From: Puccinia triticina
Lineage: Eukaryota; Basidiomycota; Pucciniomycetes; Pucciniales; Pucciniaceae
Reading direction: 5' to 3'
DNA: 64,000 nt
Assembly (NCBI RefSeq): GCF_026914185.1
Contig: NC_070558.1
Location: 4,092,001-4,156,000, forward strand
Shown here: piece by piece, positions 21,917 through 33,690 of the stretch
Position numbering within the stretch: the stretch's first letter is position 1
Layout of the letters: each line of letters opens with the position of its first letter
The notes under the pieces: generated by a model
Databases searched by the model: none
Seen by the model: only the letters and a program-made list of their open reading frames with translations
What the model was told of the DNA's origin: nothing
Translations under genes and position numbers: made by a program

Positions 21917-24448
21917 TAAGGCCCCGTTTGGCCGCGTGATGTAATATGATAAATTGGGCAATTTATAACGGGGGGCGCCCGGGGTATCACACCTGTTTAT
22001 TTGGTGTTTGGGGCTGCCAATGATATTGTAAAATGCATTACCCCACATCACCAAAAAAATATCACCCCCGCCATTTTGGAAATAGAGGTCAGGACCTCTA
22101 TTTCCGGGTGATATATCGGCGACTACATATGTACTCACCCCCCAGTCATCAAGCTGCACCTCTCGATGACCGATCATCTGGTCATCAAGAAGGACACAAC
22201 CTCTTGATGACTGGTCAACCAATCATCGAAGAGGAAACAACCTCTGGATGACCGGTTGGACTGGCCATCCAGACACAACCTCTGGATGACCGTTCTGACC
22301 GGCCATCCAGAGGACTTCACCTCTCAATGATCACCGGTTCAACCGGTCATCGAAGAGGACACACCCTCTTGATGACCGGCCAACCGGTCATTGAAGAGGA
22401 CAGACCCTCTTGATGATTGGTCAACCGGTCATCAAAGAGGACATAACCTCGGGAGTCTGGTTGACCGGTCATCAAGAGGGTGTGTCCTCTTTGATGGCCA
22501 GTCAACCGCTTCACCTCTTGATGACCAGTCAACAGGTCATCGAGAGGTTGTGTCCTCATGACCAGTTGACCGGTCATCGAAAGGAGTTCAGCTCTCGATG
22601 AACAGTCAACCGGTCATCAGGAGCTGAAGCCCTCTGGATGACCGGTTCAACCAATCATCAGGAGCTGAACTCCTCTAGATGACCGGTTCAACCGGCCATC
22701 CAGAGGAGTTCAGCTCTCAATGACCGGGTGATCGGACATTGAGAGGTGGACTCCTCTCAATGACCGGATGATTGAGAGGAGTTCAGCTCTCTCGATGTCC
22801 GGTTGACCGGTCATCAAGAGGAGTTCAGCTCTCTCGATGTCCGGTTGACCAGTCATCGAGAGGAGTTCATCTCTTGATGTCCGATCAACCGGACATCAAG
22901 AGAGGTGAATGTTCTTGATGGACCAAGAGACGTTCCTGATGGACCGTTCATCAAAGAGGAGTTCAGCTCTTGATGACCAATCAACCGGTCATCAAGAGCT
23001 GAATTCCTCTGGATGGCCGGTCAGAGCTGAACGCTCTTGATGGACCGTTCATCAAAGAGGACTTGACCTCTTGATGACCAATCAACCAGTCATTGAGAGG
23101 TGAACTCCTCTGGATGGCCGGCCAAACCGTTCATCCAGAGGTTAGGTCCTCTTTGATGACCGTTGTGGTGCTCCATTCCAAACCATAAGTAGTATTTTAT
23201 TGCTTTTCTTTACATACATTCATCATTACATTTCCCATTTCCCCCATAACCCTTCACAAATACTTCATTATTATTGCATATTCAGATTCTACGCCAAATT
23301 TCACCTATAGTCACTCATACATAGTACCCCCTTATCTTCAATGGTTCAGTAGTTATAAAGGATATAAGACTTACAGACAACCTACATTCTTCATTAGTTA
23401 CAATACTCATTTCATTAGTAACCTACTTGAATCATTACAGTAAATTCCTTTTACATATTTATTCTCACATACTAAACCCTTTACATACATTTCTCATTAT
23501 GTACTATGCCTATTGTACACATTACATCATTGGATCTGTGCTTACCTCTTTCAGTAGTGCTCATCATTACAAGTAGTTACTATGTTCTCATCACTCTTCC
23601 CCATTAGTACATTCTTTTATTCCCATAACCAGCATTCCCCTTTCAGCATTGCTCATCATTACATACTGTTACTATGTTCACATCACTCTTCCTCATTTGT
23701 ACAACCTTCATTCTCATAGCCAGAACTCCTTATTGTCTGTGCTCATCCTTCCTTCATATAAGAACTGTCTTTCCCCCCTCACTTGTACCTTATGAGAATT
23801 TATATATAATTTTAGATACAGAAATTATAAGTGCCCATTCTCATCAACCCCTTGCCATTAAACCTTGCCATTGCATTCCCCACACTCATCACTCCTCCAA
23901 CTCTCTTACCCTCAGTAGTCAGTAGTTAAAGCTCATAGTACTAGCTCCTAAGATCAAGCAGAAATCAGCCACACCTTTTTCTTCTTTTTCTTAGTGTTAC
24001 TCTCATCCCCTCAGCATTAGTCAGGAAGGCAGCCTCATCAGCACCCTTGCATAGCTTACATTAGTACTAGTGTTGCTATCCATTTCCCTTCCAAGCTCTA
24101 TTCTCCCCCTTGAGTAGTTCCACACCGTTTGACCGGTCATTGAGAGGTGAAGTCCTTTTTGATGACCAGATGACCGGTCATCGAGAGGGTGTTACTCCTC
24201 TGGAAAACCAGTTGAACAGGTCATCGAGATGTGTACTAGGTGTGTGTACATGTATGATACTGTCTGCTCTCCAAACAGCCTGTTATAAATTGACTCCAAT
24301 ATTATTCTGGATTGGATGCGCCAAACAGCCATGTTATAAATCTAATCATTTCTTGATTGGCTTTATTACAGTTGGATTGCACATTGGGTGGTATGTATAT
24401 TATGATGCAATTTATCATATCACACCGGGCGTCCAAACGGGGCCTTAA
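21917..24448. mobile_element. PIF/Harbinger-like non-autonomous element, about 2.5 kb
   Basis: The ends match inversely over 15 bp (TAAGGCCCCGTTTGG) and continue with a related TGATATGATAAATTG segment on each side. GGCCCCGTTTGG is a familiar PIF/Harbinger-type terminus; TAA at 21917-21919 and 24446-24448 would be a 3-bp target duplication. Inside are a GATGACCGGT word array (22140-23170), a ~900-bp T/C-rich low-complexity stretch with CATTAC and CTCATCA words (23175-24110), and a second short array (24120-24235). No transposase is present. Assignment to the superfamily rests on the termini alone. Confidence 0.65.
22140..23170. repeat. GATGACCGGTTGACCGGTCATC array inside the 2.5-kb element
   Basis: About 1 kb in which GATGACCGG and CCGGTCATC words alternate with AGAGGAnnnnnnCCTCT words, giving dozens of short potential hairpins. 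The consensus is related to, but distinct from, the arrays at 8.3 kb and 58.3 kb. Confidence 0.75.
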
Positions 24449-24722
24449 ATATACCTCCTTCTCATGTATTCAACCATCACTTTATGTAATTTGATACTTG
24501 AAACAGATTTGGCACACCACACCGCCGTGGCAACGGTTTGCGTTGTGGTCATGCCACCCGTACATACCACCCACCCTTTCACAGAGGAGGATATGCCCCT
24601 GATCCCAACTTGGTAAGTCTTTTTCTTTGCCTGAGGTGTGCGTCCTTATTAGCTTCAAGCTGAGGGCTGGACCTCTGTAGTTCCTGATTAAAAACATGGC
24701 CATCATTGAAGCTATGCATTGA

Positions 24723-25055
24723 CTCCCCCCGCCTTCTTCCAGTAATCCGCGCACTACTCCTACTAGTGGGAGTATTGTTACCCCCCTCTATCCTAGCCCC
24801 TCTGCCTCTGTTTACTCGGCAAGTTTTGTCACCACCGCGGAAGACTTCCTGACTCTGCAAGCTCGCGTCCCTTCCCCAAATCCCCCGGGCTTCTATGATA
24901 TGGCCGACTTCCATCTCTTGACTCTTGATCAAGTTGTCTTTCTTCTAGACCGTCAATCCGCTCCCAAATTATTCAACCGTTACATGTTTGTTCCCAAGTA
25001 CATTGAAGACCTCTATCAATCCATCATGAGTGCTTTGGTTCATCACTTCCAGTGA
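24723..25055 (+). pseudogene. Coding remnant of unknown family, 110 open codons without a start
   Basis: The frame after TGA at 24720-24722 is open to TGA at 25053-25055. It begins Pro/Ser-rich and then looks like a structured protein (AEDFLTLQARV, MADFHLLTLDQVVFLLDRQ, KLFNRYMFVPKYIEDLYQS). No ATG opens it, and the region downstream carries many stops, so it is probably an internal exon of a dead gene or a retroelement fragment. I do not recognise the family. Confidence 0.35.
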
Positions 25056-26691
25056 TTCCTGGCCGCCAACGCCAAAGAGCCCGCTAGTTGAGTCAGCCTT
25101 TTCTAGTACATCACTAGACAATACCGCACTATGACTTGTCGAACCATCTGAGGTTACTTGCCTTTGTGAGTTCTTCCTTTGTTCTTTTTGACAAACGCTT
25201 TCTGAAACTCGTTCTTGTATTTCCTTAGTTCCATTTGCCTCAATCTTGATGGACAACCGATTTCTAAAGGGGTAAAATTTCCAGTAAAGCCAAGAAAATC
25301 ACCAGATAGTATAAAAAACCTAAAAATCTTTATAGCTAAAAAAAAGCTTAAAATTTTTGTCTTTTAGCCTATCTTACTGTTAGTTTTAGTTAAAGTAACC
25401 CAAACCCCCTCCCCCAACTTTAAAAAGGTTGTCCAAAACCTTCAAAGTGAGAGTGAGAATCTTTGAGAGAGGGTGAGACTAAAAGAGAAAATGAGCTCAG
25501 AGTACCAATCTGAGGGATTTGAGAGAAGTGAGAGCACCTCCCCCAACTTAAAAAATTTGAAAACAGTGAGTTTTTGTCTTTTGATTTATGTGCTGATTTT
25601 TGAAGTGATTTGCTGGAATTTGATGTTCTTGAAGTGTTTTTAATGCTGATTTTGAATTGATTTTTTGAGTGTTTTTAGAGTTTGGCTTGAGTTATTGAAT
25701 TATAAAGAATTTAACCAGTTTAAGTATTGACAGTTGAGGTTGAACAGTTTAGTCTCATGCCCAGGAGGTAACACTCATAATGGTACTCATTCAGAAGTTA
25801 CATACTCTTACACACTCACAACACCCCTTACAACCTCAAACAGTTACACAATCCACATTTACAACACTTAGTTACACACACGGTTACATAGATAGCTACA
25901 TACATACTTACACACAGCTGCATCATCACTTACATACATGCAGTGTACACATGCAGGCACACATGCAGGTGCTAGCTGCATGTAATAGCTGCATGCAATA
26001 GCTGCATGCGCTAGTGGATTTTTGTTGCATAACAACAGCAGGTGACCTGGTTACAGTATGACTACACTAACATCCAGTCCTGACCAATCACACCTCCTGA
26101 TTCAGCCTGCAGGTCATAACCCATAATCACCTGTACAGTCCTGACCAATCACATTCACCCATTCAACATATGTACTAGCCAAAAACCCTCATGTACCTAG
26201 CTAAGATCTCTCATGTGGAGCTCCTCTGGAGCTAAAATCCCTCACCATTGTCTATAAAAGGAGGCTCTCCTCCCCTGTTGTAACTTCCCCCCAGCAGACT
26301 ACCTGCACTCAGTTTCCCCTATAACAAAGTACACAACTGCTCACTCCACAATATATCAGTCACCCTATATTTTGGTTTTACACACATTACAAAACACTTA
26401 CATACGAAATAACAACTCTACACAACACTCACATTACATAACACAAACCTCTGAGGGGTCCTCTTTGACCAACTATCACCTGGTTGAAGTCCAGACTCCT
26501 CACTCATAACACATTTTAGCAACTTCATCGCACCCACTTTATAACAACAGTTATCTTTAGATAACACTCCACTATCACTACATTAAAACTGCCAATCTGA
26601 GATTGGTGGGCTTGTTTAAGTGTCTAGTGAACCAGGAAAGGCAGAGGTTTCCTCATACATCCCTTTCCGCACTCAGGAACACTTTTGAGCT
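25056..26691. other. No gene; AT-rich sequence with a TATAAAAG box at 26253-26260
   Basis: A well-formed TATAAAAGGAGGC at 26253 followed by a C/T-rich stretch resembles an LTR or gene promoter, but no plus-strand gene follows. The part 25750-26010 is rich in TTACACA and GCTGCATG short repeats. Confidence 0.4.
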
Positions 26692-28365
26692 TTACACCGC
26701 TGCTTGATCTTTGGAGTTAACTTGAGGTGGATTGAAGAGACTTTCGGCCCTCAATTCAACTGAAGCGGCTATAATCCTGGCCCATTCGTTGTGTAAACGT
26801 TGAGGAGGATGGAGGAGCCGGTAGAGACCATGGACAAGGGTGGATTCAGGGTGCGGTGTTTTTGTGAAGGGTGGGATGAAAGAACCGGGTCGGCGATCTT
26901 TTTCTTTGTCCCCAAATCCACTCAGCCGAGGGAAGTTGATGATATCGGGGCAATACCATTGCTCCCCCTCAGAAGGCAATAAGAACGATTCCGCTGAGAG
27001 TATAAGCAGTTTCAGTTGTTGGAAGTGGTAGAATTCTGGACATGAGAGGAGGGTACTCACCAAGTGAGGTGATAGTGTTGATCCACACGCCATGGGAGCA
27101 GGGTGTGCGTTGCAAGCAGAATGCCCGGGGTGGTGACGGAGCTGTTGGGTGCATTGCTTGGGCAAGATTGTGGAGCAAGGGGGCAAGAGATTGCCAAGTC
27201 GTCTGATATTTAGCCCATGATGGTTTTGAGCCGACAAACGTTTGATGAATGCTGGCAACCTGGATGCGGATGGCGTCCGCCTTAACAATTGTGAGCTTGG
27301 TGGGGTGGGGTGCTGAAGATGAATTGCCTGGAAGATTGGTGCTGGGGAGTAAGTGTGAGCTGGCGGATTCCGATGAACCTGTCGCCGAGGCGCGACTGTC
27401 GGTGTCTGGACTAGGAGGATGGAAGAGAGGGGACTTGGGTCCACCAGAGGGGTTACCGTTGGCTGTTGTATCTTGAGGAGGGCGGGCAAATTGGGATGAC
27501 GGGAATGAGGCATCCGCGCCGCGCAAGTCAGCAAGAGCAGGAAGATTGGACAAATCAGGATTAGGCAGATCAGACGGCTGAGAGCGATTGGCAGCTGGTG
27601 ATGAGTTGTTGCAGACCGGGTCTAAGGGCGTCTTGGCGGGCTTGGACAGGGTGTTTGTTGTTTGAGGCTGCAAATGTGCATCTGCAGTCAAGGATGGCTT
27701 GTTGGTTTGAGACGTGGACAGGCTTGGCAGGGTAGCGGGTGGAGGAACTGCAGGTGGGCTTGTTGATGACGGGTTGGAGGGGTTGGCGGGTGTCTTAGAG
27801 AGGAGGTCAGCGGCTTTAACCGAGGGGCGCTTGCCATTCCGCGTGCCAGTCCTTTGTTTCCGTGAGCTTTTCGCCAAGGTAGAAGGTGAATGAGAATGAT
27901 TGGATGGATCGGTGATTTTAATGTCCTCTTCATCAGGAACAAGTCCTGTTTCTTGCCATCCTGGAGGTAACGTAACAAAGAACCATGGGATTGGAAGTTT
28001 GGACAAAAACATCCGTGGGACCGAGTGGGAGGCAGAGGGGTATATGAAGGGATGACATACTCTTCTTACTGTGCATAAGTGAAGTGAATAGATCTTCGGC
28101 CTTGCGTTTACAGCTACGGGTGAGCTTGAGAGCGGCAATATCTTCTGCTGCTTGGGCCGCGGCATCTATTGAACGACCGAATTCTTCCGCGGTGATTTCG
28201 ACGATTTCCGTTTGAAGAATGGATTCTTCAGGGTTCAGTGAGGCTGGGGTGGCAGGCGGTCGGTTTTGAAGAGCAAACTGCTGAAAAGATGGAGCAGGGA
28301 GTACCGCTAGGATGAAGTTCTGCAGGAGGTCCTGTTGGGCTACGGTCCGAATCAGTATTGCGACA
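26692..28365 (-). pseudogene. Spliced gene of unknown function, 5'-truncated at the copia junction
   Basis: Three minus-strand blocks join in frame: from about 28360 down to 28070, 27061-27960, and 26692-26993 (TAA), with GT-AG introns of 109 nt (27961-28069) and 67 nt (26994-27060). The first exon has an acidic/alanine-rich helix (EIVEITAEEFGRSIDAAAQA) and CKRKAEDLF. The middle exon is a long Ser/Pro/Asn-rich stretch after a basic KSSRKQRTGTRNGKR patch, then turns structured (PTWAKYQTTWQSL-like). The last exon is hydrophobic to basic. No start codon remains: coding stops being readable at about 28360, where plus-strand copia sequence begins. It could be a host gene cut by the retroelement or part of another transposon. 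I do not recognise the family. Confidence 0.5.
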
Positions 28366-31300
28366 GGCAATAAATGGGACCAGAAGGAGCTTTTCGCGGT
28401 GGCCAAGGGTAATGCCACTCTCCGGTTTTCAAATGGAGCAACCATTGTATTGAAGGACGCCTTATATGTGCCAAACTTGACGCAAAGCCTCATCTCCTTT
28501 GCTCAATTGATGGAGAATCAAGCCGTAATTATGCCATCACCAACAGGTTTTGAAGTAAAGATTGATGATCTGAGCTCACTCGCGATTGACACCTCAAACT
28601 TCATATTTGAGATCATCGGCCTTCGAGACCTACAAGAGCAGCCAATTGCGAATCTCACTGAAGTCAAGTCCGCTCCTGCGGCAAGCGATTTCAAACTCTG
28701 GCATTGGCGCATGGGCCACGCAAGTAGGAAGCGCATCAAAACGATGCTTGGTAAAGCCTTGCCTGCACAAGAGACAAAGGCTTGTGAAGCTTGTATGAAA
28801 GGGAAGATCTCCCGTTTACCCTTTAACAGTCACTTTAAGCCAGCCCCTGCACCCTTGGACACTGTCCATGCGGACCTGGTGGGCCTGATCTTGCCAGCTA
28901 CCAACAGCGGAGCTTGTTATTTTCTGACCATTGTTGATCAATACTCCGGTCACATTCACATGGAAAACCTGAAGGAGAAGAGCGGCGCGATGGCGGCTAT
29001 ACTAGAATTCAAGAAGTTTTTCGAAAGCCAAACTGGCAAGTCGATCAAACAGTTGATAACAGACGGCGGAAGCGAGTTTGTCAGCAAAAATCTCAGCGAG
29101 ATGCTGAAGGAGGCCGGCATCCAACACCATGTGTCGCCGCCCTACACACCCCAGCACAACGGCTTTGCTGAAAGAGCCAACTGCACCGTGATCGAAATGA
29201 CGCAAACTCAAATGATGCAGGCTAATACACTGCCAGAATAATTGACTGGGCTGAGGTTATGCCAGTTAAACTGGGATGCAATCAACCAATTCAAACTTGG
29301 GTGATCTCAACTGATGAAACATAAATCCAAGGTACCCCCCTTGGGTTTATATTTAATTGGTTGAGATCAACCAAGTTTAAATTGGTTGAGTGCATCCCAG
29401 TTAAACTGGGATGACTTCAACCCAGCCAAATATGCTGGAAGTGATATGGCCCCTGAATGGTGGGGTGAAGCAGTGAAGGCGGCTACTGCAACTACCAACA
29501 GCCTACCCTTGCTGTCCAAGAGCCAAGCTTCACCTATCAAGCTCATGTTTCAAATGAAACCGAACCTTAAATTTTTCAGGCCGTTTGGTTGCCGAGCTTG
29601 GATTGTCAAGCCCAAGTAGAATCGGGGTCAGAAGTTTGGACCCATAGCGTGGGATGGCATCATGTTAGGTTATGACAACGACTTCTCTTCCTACCGGATA
29701 TACCGACCCAAAGACAGAACTATTGTTACGTCAAAGCAAGTTCACTTCGATGAAACAACATTTCCGCAATGTGTGGCTCTGCAAAAAAGCCACAACGTCT
29801 ACGGTATCAACAAACTTCCGTCTTTTTCCTCTTCCAAGCCAATGCCCTTCTCAGAGGAGCAGGACTTCGTGGACCAGCAAATGGCTGAAGATGAAGAGTG
29901 CAAAGAAGAAAACAAAATCAATCAGATCTTAGGCAAAATTGCCCCAGGACCCCGTCTTGAAGGTCAGGACGAACTTAGTGATGATGACGAAACGGCAACC
30001 CCTTGTCAGGATGGTCCCTCTCTGGAGCCGCGTCAACCTTGAATTGTTAAGGTCATCGGTCCAAGACACCCAACTCAGATCACTAGCGACATCGACCCAG
30101 CCAACATCTGTAATTACAGTCGACAACAAATGTTCCATACCACTGCCGCAACTGACCCGGCAAATCACAAGCAAGCAATGCGCTTGGATGAATCGCTGAG
30201 TTGGAAGGAGGCCGAGTTGAAGGAAGCTGCTAACATGATTCAACACAATTTCTGGTTGCAGCGAGCCCGAGAACCCACCGATACACCCATTCCAGCCACA
30301 TGGGCGTTTCGGAAAAAGCTTGGTCCGGATAATCAGATTACAGAGTTCAAAGCGCGCATCTGTGCGCAGGGCTTTCGCCAGACCCACGGCGTGAACTTTG
30401 AATCTAGATTTGCTCCAACCGGTTGTCCTTGTGCACTTCGTCTCTTCATCTCTTTTGCGGTAGACAACGACCTTGCCATACATCAACTGGATGTTCGGAG
30501 CGCATTCCTCACGTGTCCTCTCAAGGACAAGGTTACTCTATTACCTCCACCTGGGCTCAATTTTCCGCCGAACACAGTCTTGGAACTGAAGAAGGCAATA
30601 TATGGTCTTCGACAGGCGCCCCTAGTTTGGTACAATCACTTGTTGACCTACCTGAAGAAAATCAGCTTTACAATCTCGGTTGCTGACCCTTGTGTCTTTT
30701 ATTGGCGCGGAGTTCCTGGTCGCGAAGATACATATGTCTTTGCGCATGTCAATGACTTGGGTCTTCGTTAGCAAGGATCCTCTGAAGTTTAAGAACAAGA
30801 TGGAGGCGGAATTCAAAATAAAATATATGGGTGAAGCCGAATTCTTACTCGGCATGAACATCAAGCAATCTGCCGGAGCCATTCAAATCAATCAATCCCA
30901 ATTCATCGACCGCAAGCTGGAAGAATTTGGTTTTGACAAACTCCACCCAGCCACCTGTCCGCTCAATCCAAAGGAGTATCTCAGGAAAGCGACCCAGCAA
31001 GAAATAGCTGATTTCCGCAAGACTGGCATCAACTATTGTGCGCTCATCGGCTCCCTCAACTACTTAAGCGTTTTAACGCGCCCGGACATCGCCTATGCAG
31101 TGAGCTCATTGTCACAGTACCTGGAATCGCCGGGTATGCTGCACTACCACGCTGCAGTCCAGGTCTATCGGTATCTTTCCGGCACTCGCAGCTTAGGTCT
31201 CACTTACATCAAGAATCAGAACAATGCTCTGAAGGCCTACGTTGACGCAGACTGGGGGAATTGCCCCGACACTCGCCGCTCTTCCACCAGATTTGCAATT

Positions 31301-32237
31301 ATGTCGGGTACTCACCTTCTGGCCTGGAAATCGTCCAAGCAGGCAACTGTTTCCTTGTCAACACCAGAGGCCGAGTACAAGGCACTCTCCGATCTTGGCC
31401 GGGAACTTGCCTGGTTATCAAATCTAATCTCTGAAGTCAAAATCCGCCCTGAATTGCAGCAAATTCAGGTCCTAGTGGACAACAAAGGAGCAATTGACTT
31501 GGCAAAAAGCGAAACCTCACAGGATAGCTTCAGAACCAAACATATGTTGATCTGCCTACACTTTGTGCGAGAAATTGTGATTCGAAAGCTCATTCAACTC
31601 AATTAGATTCGGTCCGAAGCCAACGCGGCTGACTTTCTCACCAAACCAGTCGGCCGAGTCATCATCCGCAGAGCGCTGGAACTCATCGGCATCAAATCCT
31701 GTTTGCAATCTGCTTCCAGTCTACCGGCTCGAAGCATGGCGGGATGTCAGGATTTGGGTACATCCCCAAATCAGAGGAAGCGCAAGGCAGCTAAACCTAA
31801 CCCCACAGGGGACCAAGGTGAGCCGGCGCGACCTTCAGGCGCATGCAATATGCATGCTGCCCTCAGGCGGATGGAATGTACTAAAGCTAATTCCTCCGCT
31901 CCAAACCTTCTAGCCACGTCAGCAATCAACAAAGCACCCAAGCAACCCAAACAGGACAAACCACCTTCAAGGTAAGTGAGTCTGTTGGGATAGCCTCAGC
32001 TAGGATTGGAGGAGCTGACTAGAGCACATTTATGATCTAACAGCGCACTCGGATCCGACGCCCAAGACCAAACCGGTCCAAGCCTCAGCAATAGAATCTC
32101 TCACTCCAGTAACAGAGGTAAGTTCATTGCTGCAGTGCTCTAGTCATAAAATGACCTTAGACTGACCGTTGCTCTTACGCACTGTGATAGACAACCGCGG
32201 TCCCAAATCTCTCCTAGCTCGTATTGGTGATTCTTGA
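28366..32237 (+). pseudogene. Ty1/copia polyprotein, 5'-truncated, with a spliced C-terminal tail
   Basis: From about 28366 the frame reads the pre-integrase region (LWHWRMGHASRKRIK, CEACMKGK), the integrase core (ending YTPQHNGFAERANC), a linker, RT (RTHGVNFESRFAPT, LKKAIYGLRQAPLVWY) and RNase H (VDADWGNCPDTRRS, EAEYKALSDLGRE), then ANAADFLTKPVGR. The RT active site is HVNDLG instead of xVDDL. The frame is otherwise kept except for stops at 29617 (TAG), 30040 (TGA) and 31604 (TAG), a shift near 30768 and a MITE at 29246-29425. After RNase H the same frame continues for about 125 codons and joins two further exons (32044-32117, 32191-32237) over GT-AG introns of 72 and 73 nt, ending SLLARIGDS. 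Gag and most of the protease are missing; no LTR was found. Confidence 0.85.
29246..29425. mobile_element. 180-bp MITE with 66-bp inverted arms inside copia
   Basis: The arms 29246-29311 and 29360-29425 are inverted copies with about ten differences; each contains the palindrome CCAGTTAAACTGG or a close variant. The insertion separates the integrase core from the EWWGEAV segment that normally follows within a few residues. The target duplication is not clear, so the superfamily is unknown. Confidence 0.65.
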
Positions 32238-32994
32238 GTTACAAGACACTCGAGCTAAAGTAAGAAGAACCTTTCTTATCAAGCGCGTCCTTAGGAGCGT
32301 GAACACTGACAAGATAAATCTTGTCAGCCCTCAGAACTCAAAGGTTCCTTCAGCTGCACCGCAGCTCTACAGACCAATCTATCTCACTTATACTCAGTAC
32401 CAAGCGGATCTGCTCCTAGGTACTGCTTTGTTTCTCATTTCTCTCTCTGTCTCCAAGAATGTTGGATAGACCTATTTAGCTCATATGAAATGATAAACTC
32501 CTAGTTGTGTGAAATCTAACAGAGGACAAGCCGCACACTGGAAGTACAGCAGCAGAGGACGCCCTGGGGATTATCCAAACTCAAGGGCACCTCTTTTTAT
32601 ACACGTTCCACTTCCCCCAGAAGCTTGCATTGGCCCTGCATGCTATTCACATATCCTTGGCAACAATGCCACCGCCACGCCGCTGATGCATCTTTGACCC
32701 GCGCGGCACTGACTTCATATGGATGTAACCTACACACCCGGACAAATTGGGCAAAGCCGCGGCGCCATGAGGGCGCTGGGGCTGTACAGGCGCCAGTTGG
32801 GCGTTACATGACGCCAGCTTGGCGTCACGGTGATAGGGGGCGGGGCGCCCAAGGCCAGGTGGCGTCAGGACCCACATCAGGTTTTTGTAAGCCACGCTGG
32901 GCGCCTTCTGGTCGCCCGTCTCGCAGGCCAACCCGTCGTGATGGTCGGGCAGGCATCAATCCCTGTAATAATTGGAATAATCCCGACAGCACAC
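32238..32994. other. No supported gene (copia 3' flank)
   Basis: A possible inverted pair GACAAGATAnATCTTGTC lies near 32308. Open frames at 32625-33040 overlap on both strands and are GC-rich; none recognised. The LTR of the preceding copia element may lie here but could not be delimited. Confidence 0.35.
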
Positions 32995-33387
32995 TGATAT
33001 ATAACCAATAAATGAGTTGACTGTTTACCACTGACAACACCTTAGATCATACCTAGCACATACCTGATATATAACCAATAAATGAGTTGACTGTTTACCA
33101 CCGACAACACCTTAGATCACACCTAGCACACACCTGCACGTTGGACAAGCAGAGCGAGGATTTTTAGATTTTATTGTGAAGGACACGCGAAGAGGGATTT
33201 AGATCAGTCTCTTTTCTTCACTTGAATGTTTTAATTGAGCGTGTATAACTTGGATTGATATGAAAACAAAAGGAATATACGAGAAACATGATAGGAGAAT
33301 GGACTAGCTAGCAAACCTGATATATAACCAATAAATAAGTTGACTGTTTACCACCGACAACACCTTAGATCACACCTAGCACACACC
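32995..33387 (+). repeat. 70-bp repeat: two tandem copies and a third 250 bp away
   Basis: A 70-bp unit beginning TGATATATAACCAATAAAT occurs at 32995, 33065 and 33318 with two or three differences between copies. The third copy is separated from the pair by a segment that is itself duplicated downstream. Confidence 0.85.
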
Positions 33388-33690
33388 TATGATGAAATGA
33401 ATAAAAGTAAATAGAAGAACATTTTAAGTATGTAGATGATGAGATATGATAGATAGGAGCAAAGAGTGCATACCTGCACGTTGGACAAGCAGAGCGAGGA
33501 TTTTTAGATAGATTTTATTGTGAAGGACACACGAAGAGGGATTTAGATCTGAATGAGAACATGAATATTGATAAAGAAGATAAGGAAGAGAATGAAAATC
33601 AGTCTTGAGTCGGGTTGTTTTTGATTGGGTTGAACTTTGGCTTACCAGTCTCTTTTCTTCACTTGAATGTTTTAATTGAGCGTGTGAAGA
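33131..33690 (+). repeat. Rearranged direct duplication
   Basis: The block at 33131-33245 (CACCTGCACGTTGGACAAGC..., TCTCTTTTCTTCACTTGAA...) recurs at about 33473-33684, where about 90 bp of new sequence separates the parts. The mosaic order suggests slippage or excision and repair rather than simple tandem duplication. Confidence 0.75.

Noticed and set aside
27036..27060. A 25-nt intron in the minus-strand gene at 26.7-28.4 kb
   Set aside because: Far shorter than all other introns here; the next AG gives a 67-nt intron in the same frame and was preferred.
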